Shown in pieces: positions 55,847 to 63,985 of a stretch of DNA of 64,000 nucleotides. Within the stretch, counting starts at the first letter, position 1. Every line of letters starts with the position of its first letter. The translations under genes were made by a program, and so were the position numbers. Below the pieces are notes generated by a model, which worked only from the letters and a program-made list of their open reading frames with translations, made no database searches and had not been told where the DNA came from. Source of the DNA: Luteitalea pratensis (lineage in GTDB: Bacteria; Acidobacteriota; Vicinamibacteria; Vicinamibacterales; Vicinamibacteraceae); the NCBI RefSeq assembly GCF_001618865.1, contig NZ_CP015136.1:3135001-3199000 (forward strand). Direction: 5' to 3'.

Positions 55847-58800
55847 CCAACGGCAGTTCGTGCTCGAATCCCTGCACGGCCCAGACTTCCAGGGTTTCGT
55901 GGCCGGCCGTGAACGCGAGACGGTCGGCCATCGGGATTGGGCCGCACTTCCCGCATGCCCGGCACAACCAGCCCCATCGAGCGAGGCGGACCCCCCGCGA
56001 CCGGGACTTTCCAGAGCTCCTCGCGGCGCTTCCGCCATTCGACGTCGCTGGCCCAGCGGGTGTAGAGGAGATCCTGTCCGTCCGGTGTCCATGACTGAAC
56101 GAATGCGATGACAGGTTTCGCTTCGCGGAGCAACTCGCGCGGTGGCCCGCCGGCGACAGAGGCCAACCTGATCGACCACGAGCCGTCCGAGTTGCTGGTC
56201 GAATAGCCGATGCCAGTCCCGTCCGGCGACACGGCAAGGGCCTGCACGGCTCCTTCATCTGGGCTCACCAAATCTGCCACCTGCTCAGTGGCCAGATCGA
56301 TGCTGGAGATACCCGCGTCGCGCGCCACGATCAATGTGTGGCCGTCCGTGCCCCACCCGAGGTCGCCGAGCGCGTCCTCGACGAAACGCGAGGTCGTTGG
56401 CGGCCTGAGCGTCCGCACCAGGCCTCCCTGGGCTGCGTCGAACAGATGAATACCCCAGACGCCGTCCACCGCGCCGCGCATTGCCAGTGTCCGCCCGTCA
56501 GGCGACCATCGCAGCCGGGCGCTTGCGAAGCGCAGCTCTCGGACGAACTCTTGCAGCGTGTTCCGGCGCATGTCCTTGATCGCAATGCGGGTAGCTCCAG
56601 GGTCGCCCGAGAAGGGCCCACGGGCCGAGACGTAGGCGAGCGATGCGCCGTCGCGCGACCATTCCGGCGACACGTGGTCCTCGGCAAAAGGCGAATCGAG
56701 TCGCACCGGCGCCGACGCCACGCCAGACGCCGGATCGACGTCCGCGGTGAGCACATCGAAGGGACTCGTGCGTGTCTGATAGAAGAGGGTGCCATCCTGG
56801 GCCACCCTGATCGGCGCGAGGTGCCGACGACCCAGGTCTCTGATGAGCGCGGGCTCGCTGACCGGCTCGCCGTCGCGCACGGCGACCGCCCACAAGCCCA
56901 TCGGCCCGGCGCGATCGCTGCTGAACAGCAGATGGGCACCGTCGGGCATCCAGATCGGTGCCACGTCGTTCGCTGGGTGTGCGATGGCGCGATGCACACG
57001 GGCTGTGTCGAGATCCAGTAAGCGGATGTCCCGCTCCGGTGCCTGCGGATTCTGGAGCGCGTCGTACGCAAGCCATCGCCCGTCTTCGGAAACCGTCGCG
57101 AATTGAGGAGCGCTGTCGAGTGTGGCGATGGAGCGGATCCCGTCGTGGGACGCCACGACCACGCGAACCGACCGTAGCCGGCGAGACTGCACGCCAACTA
57201 CGGCGTTCCCGCGGGACCAGCCGAAGAGTCGAACGAAGTCGTCCGCAGTCACACCGTCGAGCGCCACGCTGGCGTTCGTGAGGCCGGTCCGTGCGTCCAG
57301 TTGCAGCAGTCGATGCTCCGGTCCGCTTCTTTGATGTACAACGAGCGTTTGGCTGCCCGGGCGCCATCCAAACAACGCGAGCGCCTGACCAGCGCCAGCC
57401 CGCTGCACCACACGCTCGGCCCCGCCCCCGCTCGGTGAAATCCGGATCTCCTCCGGCGCGTTGGGCAGAATCCATCGATAGGCCAGGTGCGCACCGTCTG
57501 GCGAAATAGCTGGGTCGACACCGCCTTCGCGGCGCTCGCGCGAACCCGTAGAGGTGACACGCGTGACATGCCCGGTCGCAAGATCAACCGTGGCAATGTT
57601 CCGGGAGACGACCTCCACACAGGCAGCGAAGCGGCCCTCCGGTGACACAGGTCCGAAGCAATCAGGATCCTTCGTGATCAAGCGATGGACGGTCGAGCCC
57701 CAGCCGACGCGCGGCAGGGTACTCCGCAGGGCTGGAATGTATTCCCGCAGACTGAACGTCGTGATCGCAAGCGCCAGCGCGATGCTCGCGGCGGCGACCG
57801 TCCGGGGCCGCTGCCACCACGACGCGACGGGCATGCTCGGGCGTGCCGGTGCGTCGAGCCATTGTGAAAGCGTGACGCCGGCGGCTGCGGCACTGCCGTA
57901 CGTCCGGTCCGGTCCGGCGTCCAGCAGGTGGTCCACGATCTCAACGAAGCTCGGGTCGAGATCGGGCCGCCGACTGACAAGCAGGGTACGGCGGCCTGCG
58001 CGATGCGAGTCACGTACCTCACGAACGGATCGCCCCTCGACAGGGAACTCGCCTGTCGCGAGGTGATAGAGCAGCACGCCGAGACTGTAGAGATCGCTCG
58101 CCACCGACGCCGGCGTGCCGTCGAGGACGTCGGGTGCGATATAGAGTGGCGTACCCGCAACCCTCACGCTCGCCGGCGCATCGTCGCTGGCGAGCTCGAT
58201 GCCGGTGCCGAAATCGCCGAGCACCACTCGTCCTGATCGATCCCGCATGACGTTCTGCGCTTTCACGTCGCGATGCAGGAGTCCGGCGTCGTGCACGGCC
58301 GCCAACGCGCTGCACAAGGCGACACCGATCCGTGCGACGTCGACCGCGTCGAACGGGCCGCGCTCCTCGAGCTCTGCTGCCAACGTCTGGCCGTGGATGA
58401 ACTCCATCCAGATGCCGACGCGACCGTCGATGCGCTCGGCTCCGTGGACGATGACCACGTTCGGGTGGCGGACGCGGGCGAGGAGCCGGCCTTCGTCGAT
58501 GACCGCGCGACCCAGCTCGCCCTCGACGGCTGCGCGGTGACGCAGGAGCTTGAGCGCGACCTCGCGATCGAGGCGCGTGTCCCAGGCGCGATAGACGTCG
58601 CCGTAGGAGCCGTACCCGACCTTCTCGATGACGGTCAGCGGACCCCAGACGACACCGGGGTCGTCATCGGCTTCACGCGTGCGTCCCTCAGGGTGCAACA
58701 GCGAATCGTGTTCGCGCCGCTCGTAGAGGCCTTCGACCGGCGACATCGCAGCCTCGTGAGCGCGCGCGACGGCTTCGAGCAACTGAAGCCCGTCGATCAG

Positions 58801-58920
58801 GGCCGCCGCCGGCTCCGGCGTCGACAAAGCGAGATTGGACCAATCGACCGCGGCGCCATCGGCGATGGCAAGCGCGGCATCGAGGAGGCGCCGCTCGTCC
58901 GGATTCTCGTGCAAGGGCAT
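55843..58920 (-). CDS. Ser/Thr protein kinase with TM and PD40 propeller; frameshift near the end
   Basis: This 1025-residue protein has a PknB-type kinase domain at about residues 93-360: glycine loop GYGSYGDVYRAWD, Lys124 in VALKLL, HRDVKAQN with Asp218, DFG at 236-238 and APDVLDGT. A membrane helix follows near 375-395 (TVAAASIALALAITTFSL), then a long PD40 propeller outside. Near 55920 one extra C seems present: without it, NPDG would run into RRLAFTAGHETLEVWAVQGF and ELPLARN, a more natural end (TGA at 55836). It follows the sigma factor gene after 47 bp. The pair probably forms one signalling unit. Confidence 0.9.
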   Translation of the reverse strand: MPLHENPDERRLLDAALAIADGAAVDWSNLALSTPEPAAALIDGLQLLEAVARAHEAAMSPVEGLYERREHDSLLHPEGRTREADDDPGVVWGPLTVIEKVGYGSYGDVYRAWDTRLDREVALKLLRHRAAVEGELGRAVIDEGRLLARVRHPNVVIVHGAERIDGRVGIWMEFIHGQTLAAELEERGPFDAVDVARIGVALCSALAAVHDAGLLHRDVKAQNVMRDRSGRVVLGDFGTGIELASDDAPASVRVAGTPLYIAPDVLDGTPASVASDLYSLGVLLYHLATGEFPVEGRSVREVRDSHRAGRRTLLVSRRPDLDPSFVEIVDHLLDAGPDRTYGSAAAAGVTLSQWLDAPARPSMPVASWWQRPRTVAAASIALALAITTFSLREYIPALRSTLPRVGWGSTVHRLITKDPDCFGPVSPEGRFAACVEVVSRNIATVDLATGHVTRVTSTGSRERREGGVDPAISPDGAHLAYRWILPNAPEEIRISPSGGGAERVVQRAGAGQALALFGWRPGSQTLVVHQRSGPEHRLLQLDARTGLTNASVALDGVTADDFVRLFGWSRGNAVVGVQSRRLRSVRVVVASHDGIRSIATLDSAPQFATVSEDGRWLAYDALQNPQAPERDIRLLDLDTARVHRAIAHPANDVAPIWMPDGAHLLFSSDRAGPMGLWAVAVRDGEPVSEPALIRDLGRRHLAPIRVAQDGTLFYQTRTSPFDVLTADVDPASGVASAPVRLDSPFAEDHVSPEWSRDGASLAYVSARGPFSGDPGATRIAIKDMRRNTLQEFVRELRFASARLRWSPDGRTLAMRGAVDGVWGIHLFDAAQGGLVRTLRPPTTSRFVEDALGDLGWGTDGHTLIVARDAGISSIDLATEQVADLVSPDEGAVQALAVSPDGTGIGYSTSNSDGSWSIRLASVAGGPPRELLREAKPVIAFVQSWTPDGQDLLYTRWASDVEWRKRREELWKVPVAGGPPRSMGLVVPGMREVRPNPDGRPSRVHGRPRNPGSLGRAGIRARTAVG

Positions 58921-58967
58921 GACGGAGCGGCCTGATCAAACCCCCAGGGCACCGGAACCGAACGCGC

Positions 58968-59564
58968 TCAAGACTCCACCGCGCCGGCGCGCAGGTGCGC
59001 GGCCAGCTTCATGAGGGCCCGGCCGACCGCCATGCGGGCCGCATCCGCCGAGGGGCGGCCCGTGACCTCCGCAAGCTCCTGGTAGCTCAGCCCAAGTTCG
59101 ACGCGCGATACGACGGCCTCGCGCTCGGAGGGCTCGAGTCGCGCGAGCGCGCCGTCGTAGCGGTCGAGACGCTCGCGGCCGATCGCCTCTTCGAGCGGTG
59201 ACTGTTGATCCGCGGCGGCATTCGAATCGAGACCGCCGATGGCCGGTCGACGCGCGGCGTTGCGCAGTTCGTTCCGGATGCGGTTCGCGAGGGCCTGGCG
59301 CACGTACGCGTGGAACGCGCCTGGCCCACGTGGCTCGAAGCCATCGACGTGACGGAGCGTGTGGAGCACGGTCTCCTGAACGAGGTCGTCGGTATCGATG
59401 CAGTCGCGCGCCCACTGCGGCAGGCGCCCGCTCGCCCATCGTCGGAGACGTGGCACATAGCGGTCGAGCACCCGCTCGAGCGCGTCGCGGTCGCCACCCC
59501 GAGCCCGCTCCAGCAGCAGGCCGGTTTCGGTGGCCTTCCCCTCGTCCGGCATGAAGGTGCCCAT
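58968..59564 (-). CDS. ECF-type RNA polymerase sigma factor
   Basis: This 198-residue protein carries sigma region 2 (VLDRYVPRLRRWASGRLPQW, DTDDLVQETVLHTLRHVDGF) and region 4 (LARLEPSEREAVVSRVELGL, SYQELAEVTGRPSADAARMA). A charged linker lies between. The layout fits the ECF class that accompanies membrane kinases in Acidobacteriota and Planctomycetes. It is followed after 47 bp by the PknB-type kinase gene, so regulation by the kinase, rather than an anti-sigma factor, is the likely scheme. Confidence 0.92.
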   Translation of the reverse strand: MGTFMPDEGKATETGLLLERARGGDRDALERVLDRYVPRLRRWASGRLPQWARDCIDTDDLVQETVLHTLRHVDGFEPRGPGAFHAYVRQALANRIRNELRNAARRPAIGGLDSNAAADQQSPLEEAIGRERLDRYDGALARLEPSEREAVVSRVELGLSYQELAEVTGRPSADAARMAVGRALMKLAAHLRAGAVES

Positions 59565-59644
59565 GATAGCCCCGAACGTCTTGTCGGACGAGTCGCGTTC
59601 GGTCTTGCGGGCTTTGGTGTTTCAGGGCCTACAAGGGGGAGCGT

Positions 59645-60460
59645 ATGACTCGACACCGACCGCTTCACATCGTTTCGATCGTCCTGGCCATGGCGACTGT
59701 GTTCCTCGTGCACGAACCGGGTTCTGCGAAGCCGCCATCGTCGTCCAGCGGCACAGCAGAATTCCACGACAACCTGGGCGACACGATCCGGAGCGATGAC
59801 GATGACGATGGCGACGTCATCCCACCACTACCGTACGTCGGCAGCTTCGACGACGCAGGCAACTTCTCGTTCAATACGGGAACGCAGCGCCAGATCAACT
59901 TCTTCTTCGGCACCTGGCTGGACCTGTTCGGAGGGCAAACGGCGCCAGCACAGGTAACACTGACCACAACCCCGAAGCACAACGTGACGTTCAGCGTGCT
60001 GACGCCCACGGGCGGCGGCAGCCTGCTGACGATCGAGCCAGGAACCCCGGAAGTCCGGTCAGTCCGCTTCGTATGGCCCAACAACGATGGAACGGGCGTC
60101 AGCGACTACGGCCTCCACTTCCGTGGCAACGCGCTGCTCGACGACGACGGAGATGGTGTGGCCAATGAGCCATTCCCCGAAGACGGGACCGAAATGTCGA
60201 AGATGTTGACGACGTGCGTGTCAACGGGTTTGGGAGGCTGCGTCGAGTGGACGATGACCCCGTGCGCTGACGATTGCAGCGATCCCAATGGGAATCCCGA
60301 TCCTAACGGGAATCCCGATGGCTCGACGGTGCCCATTGGACAGCTCTATGGCACGTTCCCGAAGAGGACGGGCAATCGTCCGATCGCGCGCTTCGAGATG
60401 CAGTGGGGCCTCACGATTTGCCGCATCGCGACGGGCCATACGTGTCCCCCTGATAACTAA
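59645..60460 (+). CDS. Secreted Asp-rich protein with calcium-binding-like loops, unknown
   Basis: This 271-residue protein has a signal peptide (LHIVSIVLAMATVFLVHEPG). The mature protein is mostly beta-type sequence. Asp-rich loops stand out: SDDDDDGD near 50, LLDDDGDGVANEPFPEDG near 170 (an EF-hand- or dockerin-like DxDxDG loop), and DPNGNPDPNGNPDG near 222-236, a short internal repeat. Five cysteines cluster in the C-terminal third. ACAAGGGGGAGCG gives a good ribosome site. The loops suggest calcium binding; no family was recognised. It is divergent from the sigma-kinase genes. Confidence 0.7.
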   Translation: MTRHRPLHIVSIVLAMATVFLVHEPGSAKPPSSSSGTAEFHDNLGDTIRSDDDDDGDVIPPLPYVGSFDDAGNFSFNTGTQRQINFFFGTWLDLFGGQTAPAQVTLTTTPKHNVTFSVLTPTGGGSLLTIEPGTPEVRSVRFVWPNNDGTGVSDYGLHFRGNALLDDDGDGVANEPFPEDGTEMSKMLTTCVSTGLGGCVEWTMTPCADDCSDPNGNPDPNGNPDGSTVPIGQLYGTFPKRTGNRPIARFEMQWGLTICRIATGHTCPPDN

Positions 60461-60968
60461 CGGTCAGAGCCGATTCTCACGAACCGACCGCGTGCGTGAC
60501 GCACCGGGTGGGGAGCGGTCCCGACCCGGTCGCGCTGGTCTACTTGAAGCCCCGATGTTATTCAGAGCGGCGTGATGCAGGGCTGCGGACCGTCCCGTGT
60601 GTCAACGTAACGGGTTCACCCACGTCCAAGACGGACTATCTGGTGAGCATTGGTGGGTGCACGAACGCGCACTCGTCAGTCGGGCGACGTTACTGGCCCC
60701 AGACGCAGGGCTGCTTGGACAATCTTGCGTCGGGTCGACCGGGGGCAGCAGCAGTTTTCGAATCTGGCAATCGAGACCCGTGTTTACATCGGCCCAGTCG
60801 TCCTTGCGGCGCCAGTGACGAGAACTCGCGCACGAAAGTCCAGAATATCCGTGGACGTAGCAGCGCCTTGCGTGCGGTGTTCTGAATCAGATGACCGAGC
60901 TTAGCAGGCCCAAGTCGTCGTGCACGCAGCCCGTCAGCGTCTCGCGGAACTTCGCCCGCCCGGCCGAT
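60461..60968. mobile_element. Degenerate IS5-type remnant R1-l with a nested R2 repeat
   Basis: Near 60571 a diverged left end (GTGATGCAGGGCTGCGGACC) leads to a decayed HWWVHERALVSR-like and RPGGQQQFSNLAIETR-like pieces. At 60782 the sequence switches to an 80-bp R2 copy, and after about 60860 it resumes as the IS C-terminal part (CGCCTTGCGTGCGG.., TTCTGAATCAGATGACCGAG). So R2 is nested inside the older element. The remaining flank to 60968 is featureless. Confidence 0.6.
60782..60860 (+). repeat. Dispersed repeat R2, copy 5 (long form), nested in an IS5-type relic
   Basis: It matches 32969-33050. The stem is GTCCA (60838-60842) with TGGAC (60852-60856) around GAATATCCG. Because its ends abut IS5-derived sequence on both sides, it marks a relative insertion order. 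Confidence 0.75.
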
Positions 60969-61889
60969 TCAGACGGCGGGTGGGGCTGGCGGGCGTACAC
61001 CTGCCAGGTCGAGCGTGCGCCTGAGGGCAGCAAGCTCCTCGCACCCGATCTCGTCCAGCGTGCGCGTGGGATGGCGGACGCGCGTCGTCGCGACGATGCC
61101 CCACTCGCACAGGTTCTGCTTCATCGCCGACACTCCGAGCCCCGGCTGCAGTTCGTAGCGAATGAGCGGCAGGTGCCGCGCGAACTCCGCGCGGGCCTCG
61201 TCGTGCCGACCTGCCTGCCACGAGTGCCACAACCGTGCGAACACCGCCGTCAAATCGCTGCCCGGCATCGTTCCGCGCGCGCCGCGGCCCAGCTCCTCGA
61301 ACAGGAACTGCCCGTTGAGGCCTCCGAACAGGACGAGGTCGTCGCCGGCGGCCCGCCGGACCTCGGTGATCTTCGGGGCGGTAGGCGGTGCCTCGATCTT
61401 GGCGTAGCGCAGATGTTCGAGTTCGCGGGCCATGCGGGCGAGGAGCGCCGGCCCGATCGCCACCTGGGTCATGAGCGGCGCGTCCTGCACCATGATCGGG
61501 ATGCCGACCGCCTGGTCGATGGCGCGGAAGTACTCGAAGACGCCGTCGGCGTCCGGTTTGAGGAAGTACGGCGGCAGGATCATCAGCGCGTCGGCGCCTT
61601 CGGCCTCCGCCTGCCGGCTCAACGCCACGGCGACATCCGTGCCCGTGTGCCCCGTGCTGACGATGACCGGCACACGCCCGTCGACCTCTTTCAGGATCAG
61701 CCGCATCAACTGCAGCCGCTCGTCGCTGGAGAGCGTGTAGCCCTCGCTCGCGGTGCCGAACAGCCCGAGGCCGTGGGCGCCGGAGTCCAGCAGGAAGCGC
61801 ACCAGTCGCGTCTGGCTCTCCAGATCGAGACTGCCGTCGTCGCGGAACGTCGTGTTGACAATCGGAAAGATGCCCGCGAAGTTCGTCAT
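60969..61889 (-). CDS. Dihydrodipicolinate-synthase family aldolase
   Basis: The ATG at 61889 gives 306 residues, the usual DapA-family length. Class-I aldolase motifs: GLFGTASEGYTLSSDER (42-58), MILPPYFLKP (103-112) and the Schiff-base Lys164 in YAKIEAPP. The usual YNxP tyrosine is replaced (VQDAP, 134-138), so true DHDPS activity is unlikely; such divergent members cleave or form 2-keto-3-deoxy sugar acids. It is the third gene of the GntR/dehydratase/aldolase operon and probably acts on the product of the upstream dehydratase. Cytoplasmic. Confidence 0.88.
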   Translation of the reverse strand: MTNFAGIFPIVNTTFRDDGSLDLESQTRLVRFLLDSGAHGLGLFGTASEGYTLSSDERLQLMRLILKEVDGRVPVIVSTGHTGTDVAVALSRQAEAEGADALMILPPYFLKPDADGVFEYFRAIDQAVGIPIMVQDAPLMTQVAIGPALLARMARELEHLRYAKIEAPPTAPKITEVRRAAGDDLVLFGGLNGQFLFEELGRGARGTMPGSDLTAVFARLWHSWQAGRHDEARAEFARHLPLIRYELQPGLGVSAMKQNLCEWGIVATTRVRHPTRTLDEIGCEELAALRRTLDLAGVRPPAPPAV

Positions 61890-61950
61890 GCCGATCTGAT
61901 CCTCAGCGACGCCATCTGGTCGCAACGGGCCGGTTCCAAACGATCTGGCG

Positions 61951-63159
61951 TCAACGGCTGGCGGTGGCCACCGCCGTGCCGACCGCAACCCGGCGGACGG
62001 CGTCCTCGTCGATCCGGACGCCCAACCCCGGCTCGCGGCCCACAGGCACTCCGGCCACGCTCCACTCCAACGCGTCGTGGGCCAGCCTGGCCGACAGTTC
62101 GAACACGCCGGGGTTGCATTCGAGCAGGAGGAGATTGGGGGTAGCCGCCGCGAAATGTATGGCAGCGGCGATCTGCGGTCCGAGCCCGATGCTCACATGC
62201 GGCGCGACCGGCACCTGGTGCGTGTCGGCGAGCACCGCCAGCTTGCGCGCTTCGGTGATCCCGGAGCGTCCCAGATCAGGTTGCAGCACGCCGATAGCGC
62301 CCCGTTCAAAATAGGGCAGCACCTCGAAGCGCGTGCGATAGCTCTCGCCGAGTGCGAGTCGCACCGGGGATCGGCGGGCGAGCCGGGCATGGCCCCGGAC
62401 GTCCTCCGGTGCCAACGGCGCCTCGAGCCAGAGCACGTCGAACGCGGCCAGGGCGTGCGCGAAACGCAGCGCCCGCGTCTCGTCCAGCCTCCAGAGCGCA
62501 TCGACGGCCAGGCCCACGTCAGAGCCGAGTGCCTCGCGGAGCGCGCGCACCGTGTCGAGACATTCGCGCTCGCCGTGACTGAGAAACAGCTTGAACGCGC
62601 CGGCGCCTCCCGCCCGCAGGTGTTGGGCCTCTTCGACACGAGCCTCGACGGAGTCGCCGTGGAGCCCCGAAACGTAGCAGGGTACGGGATCGTGGCAGGG
62701 GCCGCCGAGCAGACGCGCCACCGGCTGTCCCGATGTCTTGCCGCAGATGTCCCAGACGGCGATGTCGATCGCGGCGATCGCATCGAGCAGGAAACCGCCG
62801 GTATGACCGCGGACGCGCATCGCCGAATAGAGTCGGCTCCACAGACGCTCGGGTGCGAGCGCGTCTTCGCCGATGGCGAGCGGCCCGAGCAGCACCTCGA
62901 TGATCGTGCGGGGGATCTCCGGTCCCACCGGCGCCTGCGCTTCACCCCACCCGACGACGCCGTCGGACGTCTCGACGCGGACGAGCATCGTCTCGAGGTC
63001 GTCCGAATACACGGTGGGGTACGTCGCGGCGCGGCGATAGCGCGTCCGCGACGAGGGATCGAGCGTGACAGGCGAGCCCGCGGTACCGGAGGCCCGGGAC
63101 GAGTCGCGTGGCAGGCGGATGGCAAATGCCTCGACTCGCGCGATCGACGTGCCGTTCAT
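61951..63159 (-). CDS. Mandelate racemase/muconate-lactonizing family dehydratase
   Basis: This 402-residue enolase-superfamily enzyme has metal ligands Asp220 (GLAVDALW), Glu246 (WLEAPLAPED) and Glu272 (ALGESYRTR), general base His321 (VAPHVSIGLG) and a Lys190 in GAFKLFLSHG. The N-terminal capping domain covers about 1-130. Such enzymes dehydrate sugar acids (galactonate, fuconate, gluconate types). The gene overlaps the GntR stop by 4 bp (ATGA) and precedes the DapA-like aldolase, so the three form an inducible sugar-acid pathway. The exact substrate is not decided by the sequence. Confidence 0.88.
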   Translation of the reverse strand: MNGTSIARVEAFAIRLPRDSSRASGTAGSPVTLDPSSRTRYRRAATYPTVYSDDLETMLVRVETSDGVVGWGEAQAPVGPEIPRTIIEVLLGPLAIGEDALAPERLWSRLYSAMRVRGHTGGFLLDAIAAIDIAVWDICGKTSGQPVARLLGGPCHDPVPCYVSGLHGDSVEARVEEAQHLRAGGAGAFKLFLSHGERECLDTVRALREALGSDVGLAVDALWRLDETRALRFAHALAAFDVLWLEAPLAPEDVRGHARLARRSPVRLALGESYRTRFEVLPYFERGAIGVLQPDLGRSGITEARKLAVLADTHQVPVAPHVSIGLGPQIAAAIHFAAATPNLLLLECNPGVFELSARLAHDALEWSVAGVPVGREPGLGVRIDEDAVRRVAVGTAVATASR

Positions 63160-63845
63160 GCCGCGCCCACTCCCGCCTCGCGGACGTCGTCCACGAGCGC
63201 GGCTCCAGCGCGCCGGATGTGGCGATCGAGCGCAGCGACGAGCGCCGTCGCATCGCGCGCATCGAGCGCCTCGAGAATGGCGCGGTGCTCGCGGCGCTCC
63301 TGATCGAGTCGCGATTGCTCTGGTGACCGGCGCGAGTGGACGCGCGCGACGACCAGGTGGGCATTGAGACTCCGATAGAGGTCGGTCAGGCGCCGGTTGC
63401 CGGTGGTCTCGACGAGCAATGTATGCAGCTCGACGTTCTTCTGCTCGTGCTGCGCCCGCTCGCGGTCGGTCGACACCGGGCGCTCCAGCGCGTCGACGAT
63501 CGCCGTGAATCGTGACAACAGGTCGGGCGTCAGCCGGCCGATCACGTGCTCGGCCGCGAGGCATTCGAGGGCGCGGCGGATCTCGAACGTCTCGGCGACG
63601 GCGTCGGCGGCCAGTTCCGCGACGAAGGTGCCGCTGCGGGGACGGATCTCCACCAACCCTTCCGCCGCCAGCCGGGTCACCGCGTCCTTGACCGGGGTGG
63701 CGCTCACGCCGAGCTGGTCGGCGAGCGCGCGGACGTCGAGACGGTCGCCCGGGCGGAACCCGCGCCCCAGGATGTTCTCCCGCAAAATGTCGAACACCGA
63801 ATCGCTGGCTCGAGAGCGGGGCAGTCGCGGCAGGCGCTTCATCAT
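63156..63845 (-). CDS. GntR-family regulator with FCD ligand domain
   Basis: This 229-residue protein has the GntR winged helix (about 10-75: ASDSVFDILRENILGRGFRP, LDVRALADQLGVSATPVKDA, GLVEIRPRSGTFV) and an all-helical FCD domain (about 85-215) with FEIRRALECLAAEHV and HRAILEALDARDATALVAAL. It is the first gene of the operon with the dehydratase and aldolase and probably represses them until a sugar acid is bound. An AT-rich region upstream of it carries an imperfect inverted repeat. Confidence 0.92.
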   Translation of the reverse strand: MMKRLPRLPRSRASDSVFDILRENILGRGFRPGDRLDVRALADQLGVSATPVKDAVTRLAAEGLVEIRPRSGTFVAELAADAVAETFEIRRALECLAAEHVIGRLTPDLLSRFTAIVDALERPVSTDRERAQHEQKNVELHTLLVETTGNRRLTDLYRSLNAHLVVARVHSRRSPEQSRLDQERREHRAILEALDARDATALVAALDRHIRRAGAALVDDVREAGVGAA

Positions 63846-63945
63846 CGGGCTGGTGGCAGCGGGGGCGCGGACGCCCTACGGCGCCGGCATGACAGGACCG
63901 CTGGGTTCCCCGAACCGGGTGACAGGATGCCACGGCGCAACTGGA

Positions 63946-63985
63946 TTGTAAAATGAGAAATCTGAAATTTTCTACTTTACATTCC
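63946..63985. promoter_or_regulatory. AT-rich promoter/operator region upstream of the GntR operon
   Basis: A 40-bp AT-rich island in GC-rich DNA holds GTAAAATGAGAAA (63948-63960) and TTTTCTACTTTAC (63968-63980), imperfect inverted arms about 7 bp apart. The position, 100 bp before the GntR start, suits a self-regulated promoter. Sequence beyond the window would be needed to define it. Confidence 0.4.

Noticed and set aside
60288-60336. Short GAATCCCGAT.. direct repeats as a regulatory array
   Set aside because: They lie in frame inside the Asp-rich protein gene and encode the NGNPDPNGNPDG loop, so coding is a sufficient explanation.
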